From: Alsobacter metallidurans
GTDB lineage: Bacteria > Pseudomonadota > Alphaproteobacteria > Rhizobiales > Beijerinckiaceae
DNA: 64,000 bases
Reading direction: 5' to 3'
Assembly (NCBI RefSeq): GCF_014636935.1
Contig: NZ_BMES01000002.1
Location: 1,547,148-1,611,147, forward strand
Each line of letters begins with the position of its first letter. The first letter of the stretch is position 1. Shown here in pieces: positions 29,367 to 39,346 of the stretch. A program made the translations under genes and the position numbers. The notes beneath the pieces were generated by a model. It saw only the letters and a list, made by a program, of their open reading frames with translations, made no database searches and was not told the DNA's origin.

Positions 29367-30470
29367 CTAGCGGGCGGAGGCCGCGACCTCGGCGACGAGG
29401 TCGGCGAGCCGGTCCGCCGCATCCGGGATGCCGGCGCTTTTGGCCGCTTCGGCGGCGCGGGTCAAACCGGAGGGGTCGGCCAGGCGGGCCGAAAGCTCGG
29501 CCGCAAGGCGTTCGGGGGTGAAATCGGCCTGGCGGATCACCGTCGCGGCGCCGCTCGCCTCGAGGCTCACCGCGTTGGCGGCCTGGTCGCCGTCCAGCGA
29601 CTGCGCCAGCGGCACGAGGATGGAGGGGCGGCCGATCACCGTGAGTTCCGCCACCGTGGACGCGCCCGAGCGGGCCACAACGAGCTGCGCCTGCGCGATG
29701 CGGGCCGGCATGTCGCCGAAAAAGGGCGAGACCTCGGCCGCGACGCCAAGCCGGGCGTAGTGGTCGCGGACGCGGGCGAGGTCCTCGTCGCGGGCCTGCT
29801 GCACAAGATGCAGCCGGCCGCGCTCGGCGGGGGTCAGACGCTCCAGCGCGGGCGGGACGACGTCGCTCATCACCCGCGCGCCCTGGCTGCCGCCGAACAC
29901 CACGACATGGAGCGGCCCGCCGGGCTCCGGCGCGGCGAATGGGATCCGGGCGGCGTCAAGCACGGGCAGGCGCACCGGGTTGCCGGTCTGGCGCTGCTTG
30001 CCCTTCAGCGCGCCCGCGACGCCGCGGACATCCGCAAAGCCGGTCGCGATGATCCGCGCGCGCGGCGCCAGCAGCCGGTTGGCGCGGCCGAGCACGCCGT
30101 TCTGCTCGTGGATGATGGTGGGAACGCCGCGCAGCGCCGCCGCCAGCACGGGCGGGACCGTCGGGTAGCCGCCGAAGCCCACCACGCAGGCGGGCTTGAG
30201 CCGGCCCACCAGGCTCCACGCCGCCAGCACGCCCTGGGCGAGCTTCGCGCCGGCGGCCAGCATCTGCGCGGGCGAACGGCCGCTGGGCGTCGCGGACGGG
30301 ATCTCGTGCGTCTCCGCGGCCGGGAAGGCTTTGCCGTACTTCGTCGCCCGCTCGTCGGTGGCGAGGTGCACCGTGAACCCGCGCGCCGCCAGCGCGTGCG
30401 CGAGCGCCTCGGCCGGGAACAGGTGGCCGCCGGTGCCGCCGGCGGCGAGCAGGATGAGCTGGCCCGCCAT
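29367..30470 (-). CDS. murG: UDP-GlcNAc:lipid I N-acetylglucosaminyltransferase MurG
   Basis: A 367-residue GT-B glycosyltransferase that converts lipid I to lipid II on the inner face of the membrane. The first G loop [10 protein letters not shown] is at 11-20, with [16 protein letters not shown] and [14 protein letters not shown] in the N-domain. The C-domain has [18 protein letters not shown], the third G-loop. Further on are [24 protein letters not shown] and DGDQAANA, the UDP-GlcNAc pocket. The ATG overlaps the ftsW stop (ATGA). The open frame continues upstream through ftsW in a different phase by chance. Confidence 0.97.
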   Translation of the reverse strand: MAGQLILLAAGGTGGHLFPAEALAHALAARGFTVHLATDERATKYGKAFPAAETHEIPSATPSGRSPAQMLAAGAKLAQGVLAAWSLVGRLKPACVVGFGGYPTVPPVLAAALRGVPTIIHEQNGVLGRANRLLAPRARIIATGFADVRGVAGALKGKQRQTGNPVRLPVLDAARIPFAAPEPGGPLHVVVFGGSQGARVMSDVVPPALERLTPAERGRLHLVQQARDEDLARVRDHYARLGVAAEVSPFFGDMPARIAQAQLVVARSGASTVAELTVIGRPSILVPLAQSLDGDQAANAVSLEASGAATVIRQADFTPERLAAELSARLADPSGLTRAAEAAKSAGIPDAADRLADLVAEVAASAR

Positions 30471-31627
30471 CAGGCGTAAGCCTCCTCGTCGCGGTGGGTC
30501 GGGACGATGCGGTCGTAGTATTCCGAGCGCGGCCGGCGGCGCGTCACGGCCAGCAGGAAGCCCATGGCCAGCGCCAGCGAGATCAGCGACGAGCCGCCAT
30601 AGCTGATGAACGGCAGCGTCATGCCCTTGGCCGGCATGATGTGCACGTTCACGGCCATGTTGATCACCGACTGCAGCCCGAACAGCATCACCAGCCCGGC
30701 CGCCGCCAGGCGACAGAACGGCTCCTCGTTGCGCCGCGACAGCACCAGGCCGCGCAGCACCACCATCGCGAAGATCGTCAGGAGGCCGATGCACACCAGG
30801 ATGCCGAATTCCTCGGCCGTCACCGCAAAGATGAAGTCCGTGTGGCTGTCCGGCAGGATGCGCTTCACCGTGCCCTCGCCCGGCCCCTTGCCGAGCCAGC
30901 CGCCCTGCACGAAGGAGTCGATGGCGTTGTCCACCTGGAAGGTGTCGCCCGACGCCGGATCCAGGAAGCGGTTGATGCGCGCCGCCACGTGCGGCAGCAG
31001 GTGGTAGGCCACGAACAGCCCCAGCATGCTGATGCCGCCAAGGCCGGCGACCCAGAACAGGTGGAGGCCGGACAGGAACACGAGCCCGCACCAAACCAGC
31101 GTGATCAGCATGGTCTGGCCGATGTCGGGCTGCAGCACCAGCGGCACGATCGTGCAGGCCAGCAGCGCGAAGCCGAAGATGTTGCCCGGCACGTCGTTGC
31201 GCCGCCCGCCTTCCGAGAACGCCCAGGCGGCCAGGATCACGAAGGCCGGCTTCACGAACTCGGACGGCTGCACGGCCACGCCCGCGAACGAGATCCAGCG
31301 CCGCGCACCCTTCACCTCGGCGCCGAACAGCAGCGTGCAGACCACCAGCCCCATCGCGATCACGTACAGCCCCAAGGCCGTCCGGCGCACATGGCGCGGC
31401 GACAGGAAGCTGATCACCAGCATCACGATCAGCGCCGGCACGAGGTAGAACACCTGCCGGTAGACGAAATGGAAGGTCGGCAGGCCCAGCCGCTCGGCCA
31501 CCGGCGGGCTGCCCGCCATGGTGAGCACGATGCCGAGCACCATGAGCAGCATCAGGCTGAACAGCAGCAGCCGATCGACGGTCCACCACCAGGTCGCAAC
31601 GGGCGAGCGTTCCAGACGGGACGGCAT
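30470..31627 (-). CDS. ftsW: Septal peptidoglycan polymerase FtsW
   Basis: A 385-residue SEDS-family protein with about ten membrane segments. With FtsI it forms the septal peptidoglycan synthase. Conserved segments are GARRWISFAGVAVQPSEFVK, LLQPDIGQT-like VLQPDIGQTMLI, RINRFLDPASGDTFQVDNAI, the catalytic-Asp loop region and KGMTLPFISYGGSSLI. The N-terminus is short and basic (MPSRLERSPVATWWWTVDR). It lies three bases after murD and overlaps murG by four. Confidence 0.96.
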   Translation of the reverse strand: MPSRLERSPVATWWWTVDRLLLFSLMLLMVLGIVLTMAGSPPVAERLGLPTFHFVYRQVFYLVPALIVMLVISFLSPRHVRRTALGLYVIAMGLVVCTLLFGAEVKGARRWISFAGVAVQPSEFVKPAFVILAAWAFSEGGRRNDVPGNIFGFALLACTIVPLVLQPDIGQTMLITLVWCGLVFLSGLHLFWVAGLGGISMLGLFVAYHLLPHVAARINRFLDPASGDTFQVDNAIDSFVQGGWLGKGPGEGTVKRILPDSHTDFIFAVTAEEFGILVCIGLLTIFAMVVLRGLVLSRRNEEPFCRLAAAGLVMLFGLQSVINMAVNVHIMPAKGMTLPFISYGGSSLISLALAMGFLLAVTRRRPRSEYYDRIVPTHRDEEAYA

Positions 31628-31630
31628 GGG

Positions 31631-33031
31631 TCAGGCCTTTCCGAGCGGGATGACGTCAGGCAAAGCGAGCACGAGGTCGCGGAAATGCGCGCCCCGCACC
31701 TCGAAGTTCGGATACTGGTCGTAGGACGCGCAGGCCGGCGACAGCAGCACGACCGGCTCGGCCGCGTCCGATGCGGCGGCGTCCGAAGCCGCCATTGCGA
31801 CCGCGGCGTCCAGCGTTCCGCAGCGCGCGTACGCGACCTTGCCCTCCAGCGTCGCCGCGAAGGCGTCGCTCGCCTGGCCGATCAGGTAGGCCTTGGCGAC
31901 CCGGCCAAACAGCGGCGCCAGCGGCTGGACGCCGCCCTCCTTGGCGACGCCGCCGATAATCCAGTGGATCGCGCCCGGAAAGGCGGCCAACGCCTTCTCG
32001 GCCGCATCCGCGTTGGTGGCCTTGCTGTCGTTCACGAACAGCGTCTTGCCGGCGCGGCCGACCTGCTCCATCCGGTGCGCCAGGCCCGGGAAGCTCGCGA
32101 GCCCCCGCCGGATCGCCTGCTCGTCGACCCCGATCGCCTCCAGGGCCGCAATCGCCGCCGCGGCGTTCTGGGCGTTGTGCGCGCCGCGCAGCGAGCCGAT
32201 CCCGGCGAGGTCGGCGAGCACGATGCGCCGCCCATGCGCCTTGCGGACGACCACGTGGTCCTCGGCGTAGAGCCCCTCGTCGAGCTCGCGCTCAACCGAC
32301 ACCGGAATCACCGCGCGGCCGGCCGCCTGCAGCCGTACCGCGATGGCGCGGCACCAGTCGTCGTCGACGCCCACCACCGCAAGGTCGGCGCGCGCCGCCA
32401 GCCGCTCCTTGATGGCGGCGTAGTTCTCCATGGAGCCATGCCGGTCGAGATGATCGGGCGTGATGTTCAGCAGCACGCCGACGCTGGGCGCCAGCGAGGG
32501 CGCGAGGTCGACCTGGAAGGACGAGCATTCGACGACATGCACGCGCCCGGCCGCGGGCGGATCCAGCAACAAGACTGCGGTGCCGATATTGCCGCCCATC
32601 TGCACGTCCATCCCGGCCGAGCGCACCAGATGGGCGATCAGCGCCGTGGTGGTCGACTTGCCGTTGGTGCCCGTGATGGCGATGAACGGCGCGTCGGGCG
32701 CAATCGCGGCGCGCTCACGGCAGAACAGCTCGACGTCGCCGATGATCTCGATCCCGGCCGCCCTCGCTTTCTCAACGGTCCAATGCGGCGCCGGGTGCGT
32801 CAGCGGCACGCCGGGCGACAGGATCAGGGCCGAGAAGCTGGACCAATCGGCGGCTGTCAGGTCTACCACCGGAATTCCGGCCTCGGCGGCCTTGCCGCGC
32901 GAGGTTGGCTTGTCGTCCCACGCCGCCACGTGCGCCCCGCCGGCCGCCAGCGCCTGAGCGGTGACGAGCCCAGAGCCGCCGAGCCCGAACAGGGCGACCG
33001 AGCGCCCGCGAAAGCAGGTGACGGGAGTCAT
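31631..33031 (-). CDS. murD: UDP-N-acetylmuramoylalanine--D-glutamate ligase
   Basis: A 466-residue Mur ligase that adds D-Glu to UDP-MurNAc-L-Ala. It has an N-terminal nucleotide-binding domain with [17 protein letters not shown], the ATP loop GTNGKST at 121-127, the central [20 protein letters not shown] and ITPDHLDRH. The C-terminal domain has [17 protein letters not shown] and [10 protein letters not shown], typical of MurD. The final [20 protein letters not shown] is the family C-terminal motif. It is preceded by a 94-base gap with a hairpin repeat after mraY. Confidence 0.96.
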   Translation of the reverse strand: MTPVTCFRGRSVALFGLGGSGLVTAQALAAGGAHVAAWDDKPTSRGKAAEAGIPVVDLTAADWSSFSALILSPGVPLTHPAPHWTVEKARAAGIEIIGDVELFCRERAAIAPDAPFIAITGTNGKSTTTALIAHLVRSAGMDVQMGGNIGTAVLLLDPPAAGRVHVVECSSFQVDLAPSLAPSVGVLLNITPDHLDRHGSMENYAAIKERLAARADLAVVGVDDDWCRAIAVRLQAAGRAVIPVSVERELDEGLYAEDHVVVRKAHGRRIVLADLAGIGSLRGAHNAQNAAAAIAALEAIGVDEQAIRRGLASFPGLAHRMEQVGRAGKTLFVNDSKATNADAAEKALAAFPGAIHWIIGGVAKEGGVQPLAPLFGRVAKAYLIGQASDAFAATLEGKVAYARCGTLDAAVAMAASDAAASDAAEPVVLLSPACASYDQYPNFEVRGAHFRDLVLALPDVIPLGKA

Positions 33032-33061
33032 GGCGTCGCCCTATCCCAGAAAGGCCGCAGC

Positions 33062-33090
33062 CCCACCCTCCCCCTCGAGGCGAGGGTGGG
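33062..33090. repeat. GC-rich palindromic repeat between mraY and murD
   Basis: CCCACCCTC (33062-33070) pairs with GAGGGTGGG (33082-33090), with CCCTCGAGG in the loop region. The unit is preceded by AAAGGCCGCAGCC, shared with the repeat at 17388. It is the only sizeable gap inside the mraZ-to-murB segment and would fold in the operon mRNA. Confidence 0.75.
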
Positions 33091-33125
33091 CTCGCGGCGG
33101 TCTGCTGAGGTTCGGACCATCCCGC

Positions 33126-34229
33126 TCACCGGAGCTTCAGGGTGGAGAGGCCCACCAGCGCGAGCACGATGGCGATGATCCAGAAGCGCACCACGACCTG
33201 CGGCTCGGACCAGCCGAGCTGCTCGAAATGGTGGTGGATCGGCGCCATGCGGAACACCCGCTTGCCGGTGAGCTTGAACGAGACCACCTGGATGATCACC
33301 GACATGGCTTCCAGCACAAACAGCCCGCCCACGATGGCGAGCACGATCTCGTGCTTGGTGGCGACCGCCACGGTGCCGAGCATGCCGCCCAGCGCCAGCG
33401 AGCCGGTGTCGCCCATGAAGATCTGCGCCGGGGGCGCGTTGAACCACAGGAAGCCGATGCCCGCCCCGATCATGGCGCCGCACAGCACCGCGAGCTCGCC
33501 AGTGCCGGGCACGAAGTGGATCTGCAGGTAGTTGGAATAGATCGCGTTGCCGGAGAGATACGCAATGAACCCGAAGGTCGCGGCCGCGATCATCACCGGC
33601 ACGATCGCGAGGCCGTCGAGGCCGTCCGTGAGGTTCACGGCGTTGCCGGCCGCCACGATCACGAGCGCCCCGAAGGCGATAAAGAACACGCCGAGGTTGA
33701 TCAGCACGTCCTTGAAGAACGGCACCGCAACTGCGCCGGCCAGCCGCACCGCGCCGAAGCCCGACATCTTCGGAATCACATAGGCGATCACCACGCAGGC
33801 CGCGCCCGCGATCACGAATTCCAGCGCGAGTCGCGAGCGGCCGCCAAAGCCCGCATGGCTTTGCTTGGTGACTTTCAGATAGTCGTCATAGAAGCCGATC
33901 GCCCCGAAACCGAGCGTCACCACGAGGACGACCCACACGTATGGGTTGAACAGGTTGCCCCAGACCAGCGTCGAGAACACGAAGCCGGACAGGATCATCA
34001 GACCGCCCATGGTGGGCGTGCCCTTCTTGGCGAGGTGGCTCTGCGGCCCGTCCGTGCGGATCGGCTGTCCCTTGCCCTGCTTGATGCGCAGGCCGGCAAT
34101 GATGCGGGGGCCGAAAAAGAACACGAAGAACAGCGCCGTGGCGGTGGCAGCGCCGGTCCGCACCGTGATGTAGCGGAAGATGTTCAGCACGCTGAGCGTG
34201 GAGGAGAAATCGGAGAGCCAGGCGAGCAT
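33126..34229 (-). CDS. mraY: Phospho-N-acetylmuramoyl-pentapeptide transferase MraY
   Basis: A 367-residue integral membrane enzyme with about ten helices that transfers phospho-MurNAc-pentapeptide to undecaprenyl phosphate, making lipid I. Conserved motifs are [13 protein letters not shown], the aspartate pair in [37 protein letters not shown] and the cytoplasmic [21 protein letters not shown]. Length and motif spacing are standard. It lies 12 bases after murF. Confidence 0.97.
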   Translation of the reverse strand: MLAWLSDFSSTLSVLNIFRYITVRTGAATATALFFVFFFGPRIIAGLRIKQGKGQPIRTDGPQSHLAKKGTPTMGGLMILSGFVFSTLVWGNLFNPYVWVVLVVTLGFGAIGFYDDYLKVTKQSHAGFGGRSRLALEFVIAGAACVVIAYVIPKMSGFGAVRLAGAVAVPFFKDVLINLGVFFIAFGALVIVAAGNAVNLTDGLDGLAIVPVMIAAATFGFIAYLSGNAIYSNYLQIHFVPGTGELAVLCGAMIGAGIGFLWFNAPPAQIFMGDTGSLALGGMLGTVAVATKHEIVLAIVGGLFVLEAMSVIIQVVSFKLTGKRVFRMAPIHHHFEQLGWSEPQVVVRFWIIAIVLALVGLSTLKLR

Positions 34230-34241
34230 GGGGCGGCGACC

Positions 34242-35687
34242 TCAGGCGGCGTTGGTCGCGAAACGCGACTTGAGGGCGGCCACGATGGCGCCGGTGCGGC
34301 TCCCATTGGAGCCTTTGACGGTGACGACGTCGCCGGCGCGCAAGGCGCCCAGCACCGCGCCGGTGAGCTCGGCGGCGTTGGGCGCATAGGCGCCGCGCTT
34401 TTCCAGCGGCAGCTTCTGCCAGAGGTTTTTCATCAGCGGCCCGGCCGCGAAGACGAGGTCGATGTTGCAAGCCGCCACCGCCTCGGCGAGGCCCGCATGC
34501 AGCGCCGGCCCCTCAGGGCCGAGCTCCAGCATGTCGCCCAGCACCACGATGCGGCGGCCGCGCAGGCCGACCGGCGTCTGCGCGAGCACGTCCATGGCGG
34601 CCCGAATCGAGGCCGGATTGGCGTTGTAGCTCTCGTCATAGAGCGCGATCTCGCCGCCGGGCGCCGGCAGGCGGATCTGCTCGCCGCGTCCGCTGGGCGG
34701 CGTCACCTCCGCCATCGCGATGGCGGCAAGCGCCAGGTCGGCGCCAAGCGCCTCCACGACGGCCAGCACGCCGAGGCTGTTCATCGCCACATGCTTGCCC
34801 GGGCTGGCGATCCGGTAGGTCGCGGGCTCGCCGAACAAGGTGGCCTCCACGATCGACTGGTCCGGCTGCAGGATGATGCGGGTCATGCGCACATCCGCGC
34901 CGGGGGTCTCGCCGAAGCTCACGACGCGGCCGGCGGGCGAGTTCTCGGCGGCCTTGCGCAGGCGCTCGTAATGCGGGTTGTCGCGGTTGATCACCGCCAC
35001 GCCGCCGGGCAGCAGCCCGGAGAAGATTTCCGCTTTCGCGTCCGCTATGGCCTCGATCGATCCGAGGTTCTCGAGATGCACCGGCTCCACGGTGGTGATC
35101 AGCGCCACGTGCGGCTGCACCATGGCGACCAGCGGCTCGATTTCGCCGGCGTGGTTCATGCCGATCTCGAACACGCCGAAGCGGCTGTCGGCTGGCATGC
35201 GGGCGAGTGTCAGCGGAACGCCCCAGTGGTTGTTGTAGGAGGCCGCCGAGGCGTGCGTGGCGCCCTGCGCCGAAAGCACGGTGCGCAGCGCCTCCTTGGT
35301 GCCGGTCTTCCCCACGGAGCCCGTGACGGCGACAATGCGGGCCTGGCTGCGGGCGCGGGACGCCCGGCCGAGCGCCACCATGGCGTCCAGCACGTCGGCC
35401 ACGACGTAGAGGGCGCCCTGTCCCTCGAATTCGGCGGCGCGGTCCTGCGCCACCACGGCGGCGGCCGCGCCCTTGGCAAGGGCGGCGGCCACGAAGTCGT
35501 GCCCGTCGCGAGCGTCGCCCTTGATGGCGAAGAAAAGATCGCCCGGCTGCAACGTGCGGGTGTCTATCGAAACGCCGCAGACGTCCGGCGCCTCACCGAT
35601 CGCGCGAGCCTGCATGGCGGCCACGAGCGCGTCTCCGGTCCAGAGCGGCGGGCGGGCGGCGGAGGGCGTCATGTCGGTCACGGTCAA
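34242..35687 (-). CDS. murF: UDP-MurNAc-tripeptide D-alanyl-D-alanine ligase
   Basis: A 481-residue Mur ligase that adds D-Ala-D-Ala to the UDP-MurNAc-tripeptide. The N-domain contains GVSIDTRTLQPGDLFFAIKG, the ATP loop is GSVGKT at 123-128, followed by NNHWGVPLTLARMPAD, FEIGMNHAGEIEPL and the C-domain YDESYNANPASIRAAM and VVLGDMLELG. The longest start is TTG at 35687, overlapping the murE stop (TTGA). GTG at 35681 and ATG at 35672 are possible and would shorten the protein by two or five residues. Confidence 0.95.
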   Translation of the reverse strand: MTVTDMTPSAARPPLWTGDALVAAMQARAIGEAPDVCGVSIDTRTLQPGDLFFAIKGDARDGHDFVAAALAKGAAAAVVAQDRAAEFEGQGALYVVADVLDAMVALGRASRARSQARIVAVTGSVGKTGTKEALRTVLSAQGATHASAASYNNHWGVPLTLARMPADSRFGVFEIGMNHAGEIEPLVAMVQPHVALITTVEPVHLENLGSIEAIADAKAEIFSGLLPGGVAVINRDNPHYERLRKAAENSPAGRVVSFGETPGADVRMTRIILQPDQSIVEATLFGEPATYRIASPGKHVAMNSLGVLAVVEALGADLALAAIAMAEVTPPSGRGEQIRLPAPGGEIALYDESYNANPASIRAAMDVLAQTPVGLRGRRIVVLGDMLELGPEGPALHAGLAEAVAACNIDLVFAAGPLMKNLWQKLPLEKRGAYAPNAAELTGAVLGALRAGDVVTVKGSNGSRTGAIVAALKSRFATNAA

Positions 35688-37138
35688 GCCTCGGCGAGAG
35701 CGGCCGCAACCGCGTCGTGGTCGGAGAAGGGGAGCACCCGGTCGCCTATGATCTGGCCCGTTTCATGGCCCTTGCCGGCCACCAGCAGAACATCCCCGGG
35801 CTGTAGCCCCAAAGCCGCAGTGCGGATCGCCTCGGCGCGATCGCCGATCTCGCGTGCGCCCCGCGCGGCGGCCAGGATCTCAGCCCGGATCGCGGCCGGG
35901 TCCTCGCTGCGCGGATTGTCGTCCGTAACGATGGCGACGTCGGCCTTTTCGGCCGCGATCGCGCCCATGATCGGCCGCTTGCCGCGGTCGCGGTCGCCGC
36001 CGCAGCCGAACACGCAGATGAGCCGCCCCGTCGCATAAGGCCGCAGCGCGTCCAGCGCGCTCGCGAGCGCCTCAGGCTTGTGGGCGTAATCCACCACCGC
36101 CAGGCCGCCATTGCGCTCGCCGATGCGTTCCAGCCGTCCCCTGACGCCCTGCAGCGATGCGAGGGCCGCCATCACGCGGTCGAGGTCTTCCCCCGCCGCG
36201 ATCGCGAGGCCGGCCGCCACAAGGGCGTTGGACGCTTGAAAGTCGCCGACGAGCGGCAGGCGCACCCGGAAGCTGCGGCCCTCGGCCTCCACCATGAGGT
36301 TCTGCGCGAAGCCATCCCGCTCCAGGGCGACGAGGCGCAGCGTCTTGCCGGTGCGGCCGGTGGACACAATGCGCTGGCCGCGCGCCTTGGCGGCCATCAT
36401 GACCTCGATGGCGTGCTCGCCGTCCTGGTTCACCACGGCTGCGCCGTCGGCCGGCAGCAGCGTGTCGAACAGGCGCAGCTTGGCCTTGAGGTAGTCTTCC
36501 ACGGTCGGGTGATAGTCGAGATGGTCCCGGCCCAGATTGGTGTAGCCCGCCGCCGCCAGCCGGACGCCGTCCAGGCGGCGCTGGTCGAGACCATGCGAGG
36601 ACGCCTCCATGGCCAGGTGGGTCACGCCCTGCCCGGCGAGCTGGTCCAGCGTCTGGTGCAGCGTCACCGGGTCCGGCGTGGTGAGCGAGCCATAGACGGC
36701 GCCGCCCGGCGCCACCACCCCGATGGTCCCGAGGCTGGCGGCCTGGCGCCCGCAGGCGGCAAAGATCTGGCGGGTGAACTCCGCGACGGACGTCTTGCCG
36801 CTCGTGCCCGTCACGGCCACGATCGTGGCCGGCTGGCGCGGATGCATGCGGGCCGCGGCAAGCGCCAGCGCGCGGCGCACGTCCTCTACCTGCACATAGG
36901 CGACATCGGCGGGCAGATCCGCCGGCCGGGGCCCCTGCCCTGCCACGGCGGTCGCGCCGGCTTCCGCGGCGGCGCGCGCGTATGCGAGCCCGTCCGCCTT
37001 GGCGCCCGGCGCGGCGAAGAACACGAAGCCCGGGCCCGCCTTTCGGCTGTCCACCGCAACGCCCGCGACCGGACGATCGCGGTCCGGTCCAAAGGCGTGC
37101 GGAAGCAGGACTTCCGGAAGAAGGTCGGACAGCTTCAT
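35684..37138 (-). CDS. murE: UDP-MurNAc-dipeptide--meso-diaminopimelate ligase
   Basis: A 484-residue Mur ligase adding the third stem residue. The ATP loop GTSGKT is at 111-116, the substrate motif SSHGLDQRRLDG near 181, NLGRDHLDYH near 201 with the carbamylatable Lys in KAKLRLF, and DYAHKPEAL near 350. DNPR at 407-410 is the signature of the meso-DAP-adding enzyme, so the organism should carry meso-DAP peptidoglycan. The ATG overlaps the ftsI stop (ATGA). Confidence 0.97.
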   Translation of the reverse strand: MKLSDLLPEVLLPHAFGPDRDRPVAGVAVDSRKAGPGFVFFAAPGAKADGLAYARAAAEAGATAVAGQGPRPADLPADVAYVQVEDVRRALALAAARMHPRQPATIVAVTGTSGKTSVAEFTRQIFAACGRQAASLGTIGVVAPGGAVYGSLTTPDPVTLHQTLDQLAGQGVTHLAMEASSHGLDQRRLDGVRLAAAGYTNLGRDHLDYHPTVEDYLKAKLRLFDTLLPADGAAVVNQDGEHAIEVMMAAKARGQRIVSTGRTGKTLRLVALERDGFAQNLMVEAEGRSFRVRLPLVGDFQASNALVAAGLAIAAGEDLDRVMAALASLQGVRGRLERIGERNGGLAVVDYAHKPEALASALDALRPYATGRLICVFGCGGDRDRGKRPIMGAIAAEKADVAIVTDDNPRSEDPAAIRAEILAAARGAREIGDRAEAIRTAALGLQPGDVLLVAGKGHETGQIIGDRVLPFSDHDAVAAALAEA

Positions 37139-38925
37139 CAGCGAGTTCCCCAGGCCCCCATGCGGGCCATGATCGGGAACGGGGCGACCGGCGGATCGAA
37201 GCGCGGCGGGAGGCCCAGGATGGGGGCGACGCGTTCGATGACCTTTCCGGTGGTGGCGCCCGCGTTCCAGGCGGCGGTCGCGAAGCCGTAGGTTTCGGGC
37301 AGGCCCTGCGGCTCGTCGTAGATCACCAGGAACAGGTATTTCGGCTTGTCGGCCGGCGCAATCGCCATAAAGGTGGTGAACAGCCGGTTCTTGCTGTAGC
37401 GCCCGCCGATCACCTTCTCGGCCGTGCCGGTTTTGCCGCCCACGAAGTAGCCCGGCACCGCGGCCTTGCCGGCCGAGCCCTTCTCGGCGTTGAGCCGCAT
37501 CACGTAGCGCAGCGCCTCGCTGGTCTCGGGCTTGATCACCCGATGGCCGAGCTTGGCGGCGTCCTCGGCGGTGCGCTTCAGGAAGGTCGGCGTCAGCATG
37601 TTGCCGCCGTTCACCAGCGCGCCCACGGCGGCCACCGCCTGCATGGGCGCCACCGCGAGGCCGTGGCCGAACGCGATCGTCATGGTGTTGAGCTCGCCCC
37701 AGCGGGCGGGCACGATCGGCTCGGCGCTTTCGGGCATCTCGGTCCGCATGCGGTCGAGCTGGCCCATCTTCTTCAGGAAGTCCTTGTGCCCCTGCACGCC
37801 GATGGCGAGCGCCATTCGGGCGGTGCCGATGTTGGAGGAGTGGATGAACACCTCCGGCACGGTCAGCACGCGGTTGGTGCCGTGATAGTCGTGGATGCGG
37901 AAGCGCCCATAGGCCAGCGCGTTTCGGGCGTCGAAGCTGGAATTGATCGACACCTTGCCGCTGTCCAGCGCCATCGCGGTGGTGAGCGCCTTGAAGGTCG
38001 AGCCCATCTCGTAGACGCCCACCGTCATGCGGTTGATGCGGTTGGGCTCCAGCGCGTCGACGGGGTTGTTGGGGTCGTAGTCCGGCAGCGACGCCAGCGC
38101 GACGATCTCGCCCGTGGTGACGTCCAGGATCATGCCGGCGCCGGCCTTGGCCTTGTATTTGTCGACGCCCTTCTGCACTTCGTCGCGCAGCGCGTGCTGG
38201 GCGCGCAGGTCGATGGAGAGCTGCACCGGCTTGAGGTCGGTGGACTGCCGGGCGAAGCCCGCCATCGCGAGGTCGGCCATGCCCTGGCCGTCGATCCACT
38301 TCTCGATGCCGGCGATGCCCTGGTTGTCCAGGTTGGTGAAGCCGAGGATGTGCGCGGCCGCGACGCCGTTCGGGTAGACGCGCTTGTTTTCCGGCATGAA
38401 GCCGACGCCCGGCAGGCCGAGGCGGTAGACCTCCTGCTGCTGCTTGGGGGTGATCTCGCGCTTCACCCAGACGAAGCCCTTTTTGGAGCCGAGCTTGTCG
38501 CGCAGGTCGCGCGCATCGACATCCGGCAGCACGGCGGTGATCAGCTCAACCGCCTCGTCCTTGTCGATGATGCGTCGGGGCTCGGCGAACACCGACACGG
38601 TCTTGATGTCTGTGGCCAGGATCTCGCCGTTGCGGTCCACGATGTCGGGCCGGATGCCGGCCGTTTCCTGCTGCGCGCGCTTGTAGTTGGTGGGCGGGTC
38701 CGGCCGCAGCCCGAGCTGCACCAGCCGCCCGGCGATCACCGCGTAGATGATCGTGAAGCTCGCAGCCACGATGAAGACGCGGTGCCCGCTCTTGTCGAGC
38801 CGCATCTGGAACAGGTTCTGCACGCCGCCCACCAGCCGCTGCGCGATGCTGCGCCGCGGCGCGCGCTCGAGCGCCTCGGGCGCGTCGTCATAGGCCGGAT
38901 CGGGAGAGCCCTGATGGTCGCTCAT
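37138..38925 (-). CDS. ftsI: Septal transpeptidase FtsI (penicillin-binding protein 3)
   Basis: A 595-residue class B penicillin-binding protein that cross-links septal peptidoglycan. A cytoplasmic tail and one membrane anchor (about 50-67) lead to the pedestal domain (DIVDRNGEILATD near 94). The transpeptidase domain has the catalytic Ser in STFK at 309-312, SSN at 363-365 and KTGTA at 498-502. The family motif RVYPNG is at 182-187. It starts seven bases after ftsL and overlaps murE. Confidence 0.97.
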   Translation of the reverse strand: MSDHQGSPDPAYDDAPEALERAPRRSIAQRLVGGVQNLFQMRLDKSGHRVFIVAASFTIIYAVIAGRLVQLGLRPDPPTNYKRAQQETAGIRPDIVDRNGEILATDIKTVSVFAEPRRIIDKDEAVELITAVLPDVDARDLRDKLGSKKGFVWVKREITPKQQQEVYRLGLPGVGFMPENKRVYPNGVAAAHILGFTNLDNQGIAGIEKWIDGQGMADLAMAGFARQSTDLKPVQLSIDLRAQHALRDEVQKGVDKYKAKAGAGMILDVTTGEIVALASLPDYDPNNPVDALEPNRINRMTVGVYEMGSTFKALTTAMALDSGKVSINSSFDARNALAYGRFRIHDYHGTNRVLTVPEVFIHSSNIGTARMALAIGVQGHKDFLKKMGQLDRMRTEMPESAEPIVPARWGELNTMTIAFGHGLAVAPMQAVAAVGALVNGGNMLTPTFLKRTAEDAAKLGHRVIKPETSEALRYVMRLNAEKGSAGKAAVPGYFVGGKTGTAEKVIGGRYSKNRLFTTFMAIAPADKPKYLFLVIYDEPQGLPETYGFATAAWNAGATTGKVIERVAPILGLPPRFDPPVAPFPIMARMGAWGTR

Positions 38926-38932
38926 CTGATCC

Positions 38933-39343
38933 TCACTGCTGCTTCTTGCGGATGGACGAGGTGGTGGTCGTGTCCTGGCGCGCCGCGCCCGGCGTCGCCC
39001 CGGGCGTCGTGGTGGGGGCCGAGAGCCCCAGCGCCTCGAGCTTCTTGCCGATGCTGTCCACCGGCGCCGGCCGGGTCGGGATCTCCGACCACCGCGTGAT
39101 CTGCCCGATGGTCGCCGGCTGCGTCTCGGTGAACTGGTCGGCCAGCGCCTGCAGCCGATCCGGCTTGTTGAGGAACTGCCACTCCGCCCGCAGGATCGCG
39201 ATGCTCTCGCGCTCGCGGGAGATCTGGTTCTTCAGCTTGGCGGCCTGCTCGGTCAGGTAAATCGTGTCGTACTTGACCCGATACGCGTAGAGCGCCGAGC
39301 CGATCAGCGCCAGGATGGCGGCGAGATGGAGGAAGCGGCGCAT
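38933..39343 (-). CDS. ftsL: Cell division protein FtsL
   Basis: A 136-residue small bitopic protein with an N-terminal membrane segment (about 4-22, FLHLAAILALIGSALYAY) followed by a periplasmic coiled coil (TEQAAKLKNQISRERESIAILRAEW split over about 31-56). FtsL pairs with FtsB and FtsQ to activate FtsWI. NKPDRLQALADQF is a conserved alphaproteobacterial segment. The C-terminus is low-complexity Thr/Pro/Ala. Assignment rests on topology and position between rsmH (three bases) and ftsI (seven bases). Confidence 0.92.
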   Translation of the reverse strand: MRRFLHLAAILALIGSALYAYRVKYDTIYLTEQAAKLKNQISRERESIAILRAEWQFLNKPDRLQALADQFTETQPATIGQITRWSEIPTRPAPVDSIGKKLEALGLSAPTTTPGATPGAARQDTTTTSSIRKKQQ

Positions 39344-39346
39344 GGG

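Noticed and set aside
30471-31589. Apparent fusion of murG with an upstream 370-codon extension
   Set aside because: The extension is an out-of-phase reading of ftsW; the MurG start at 30470 overlaps the ftsW stop as elsewhere in the operon.
37139-38299. Apparent N-terminal extension of MurE
   Set aside because: It is an out-of-phase reading of ftsI; the real start at 37138 overlaps the ftsI stop.
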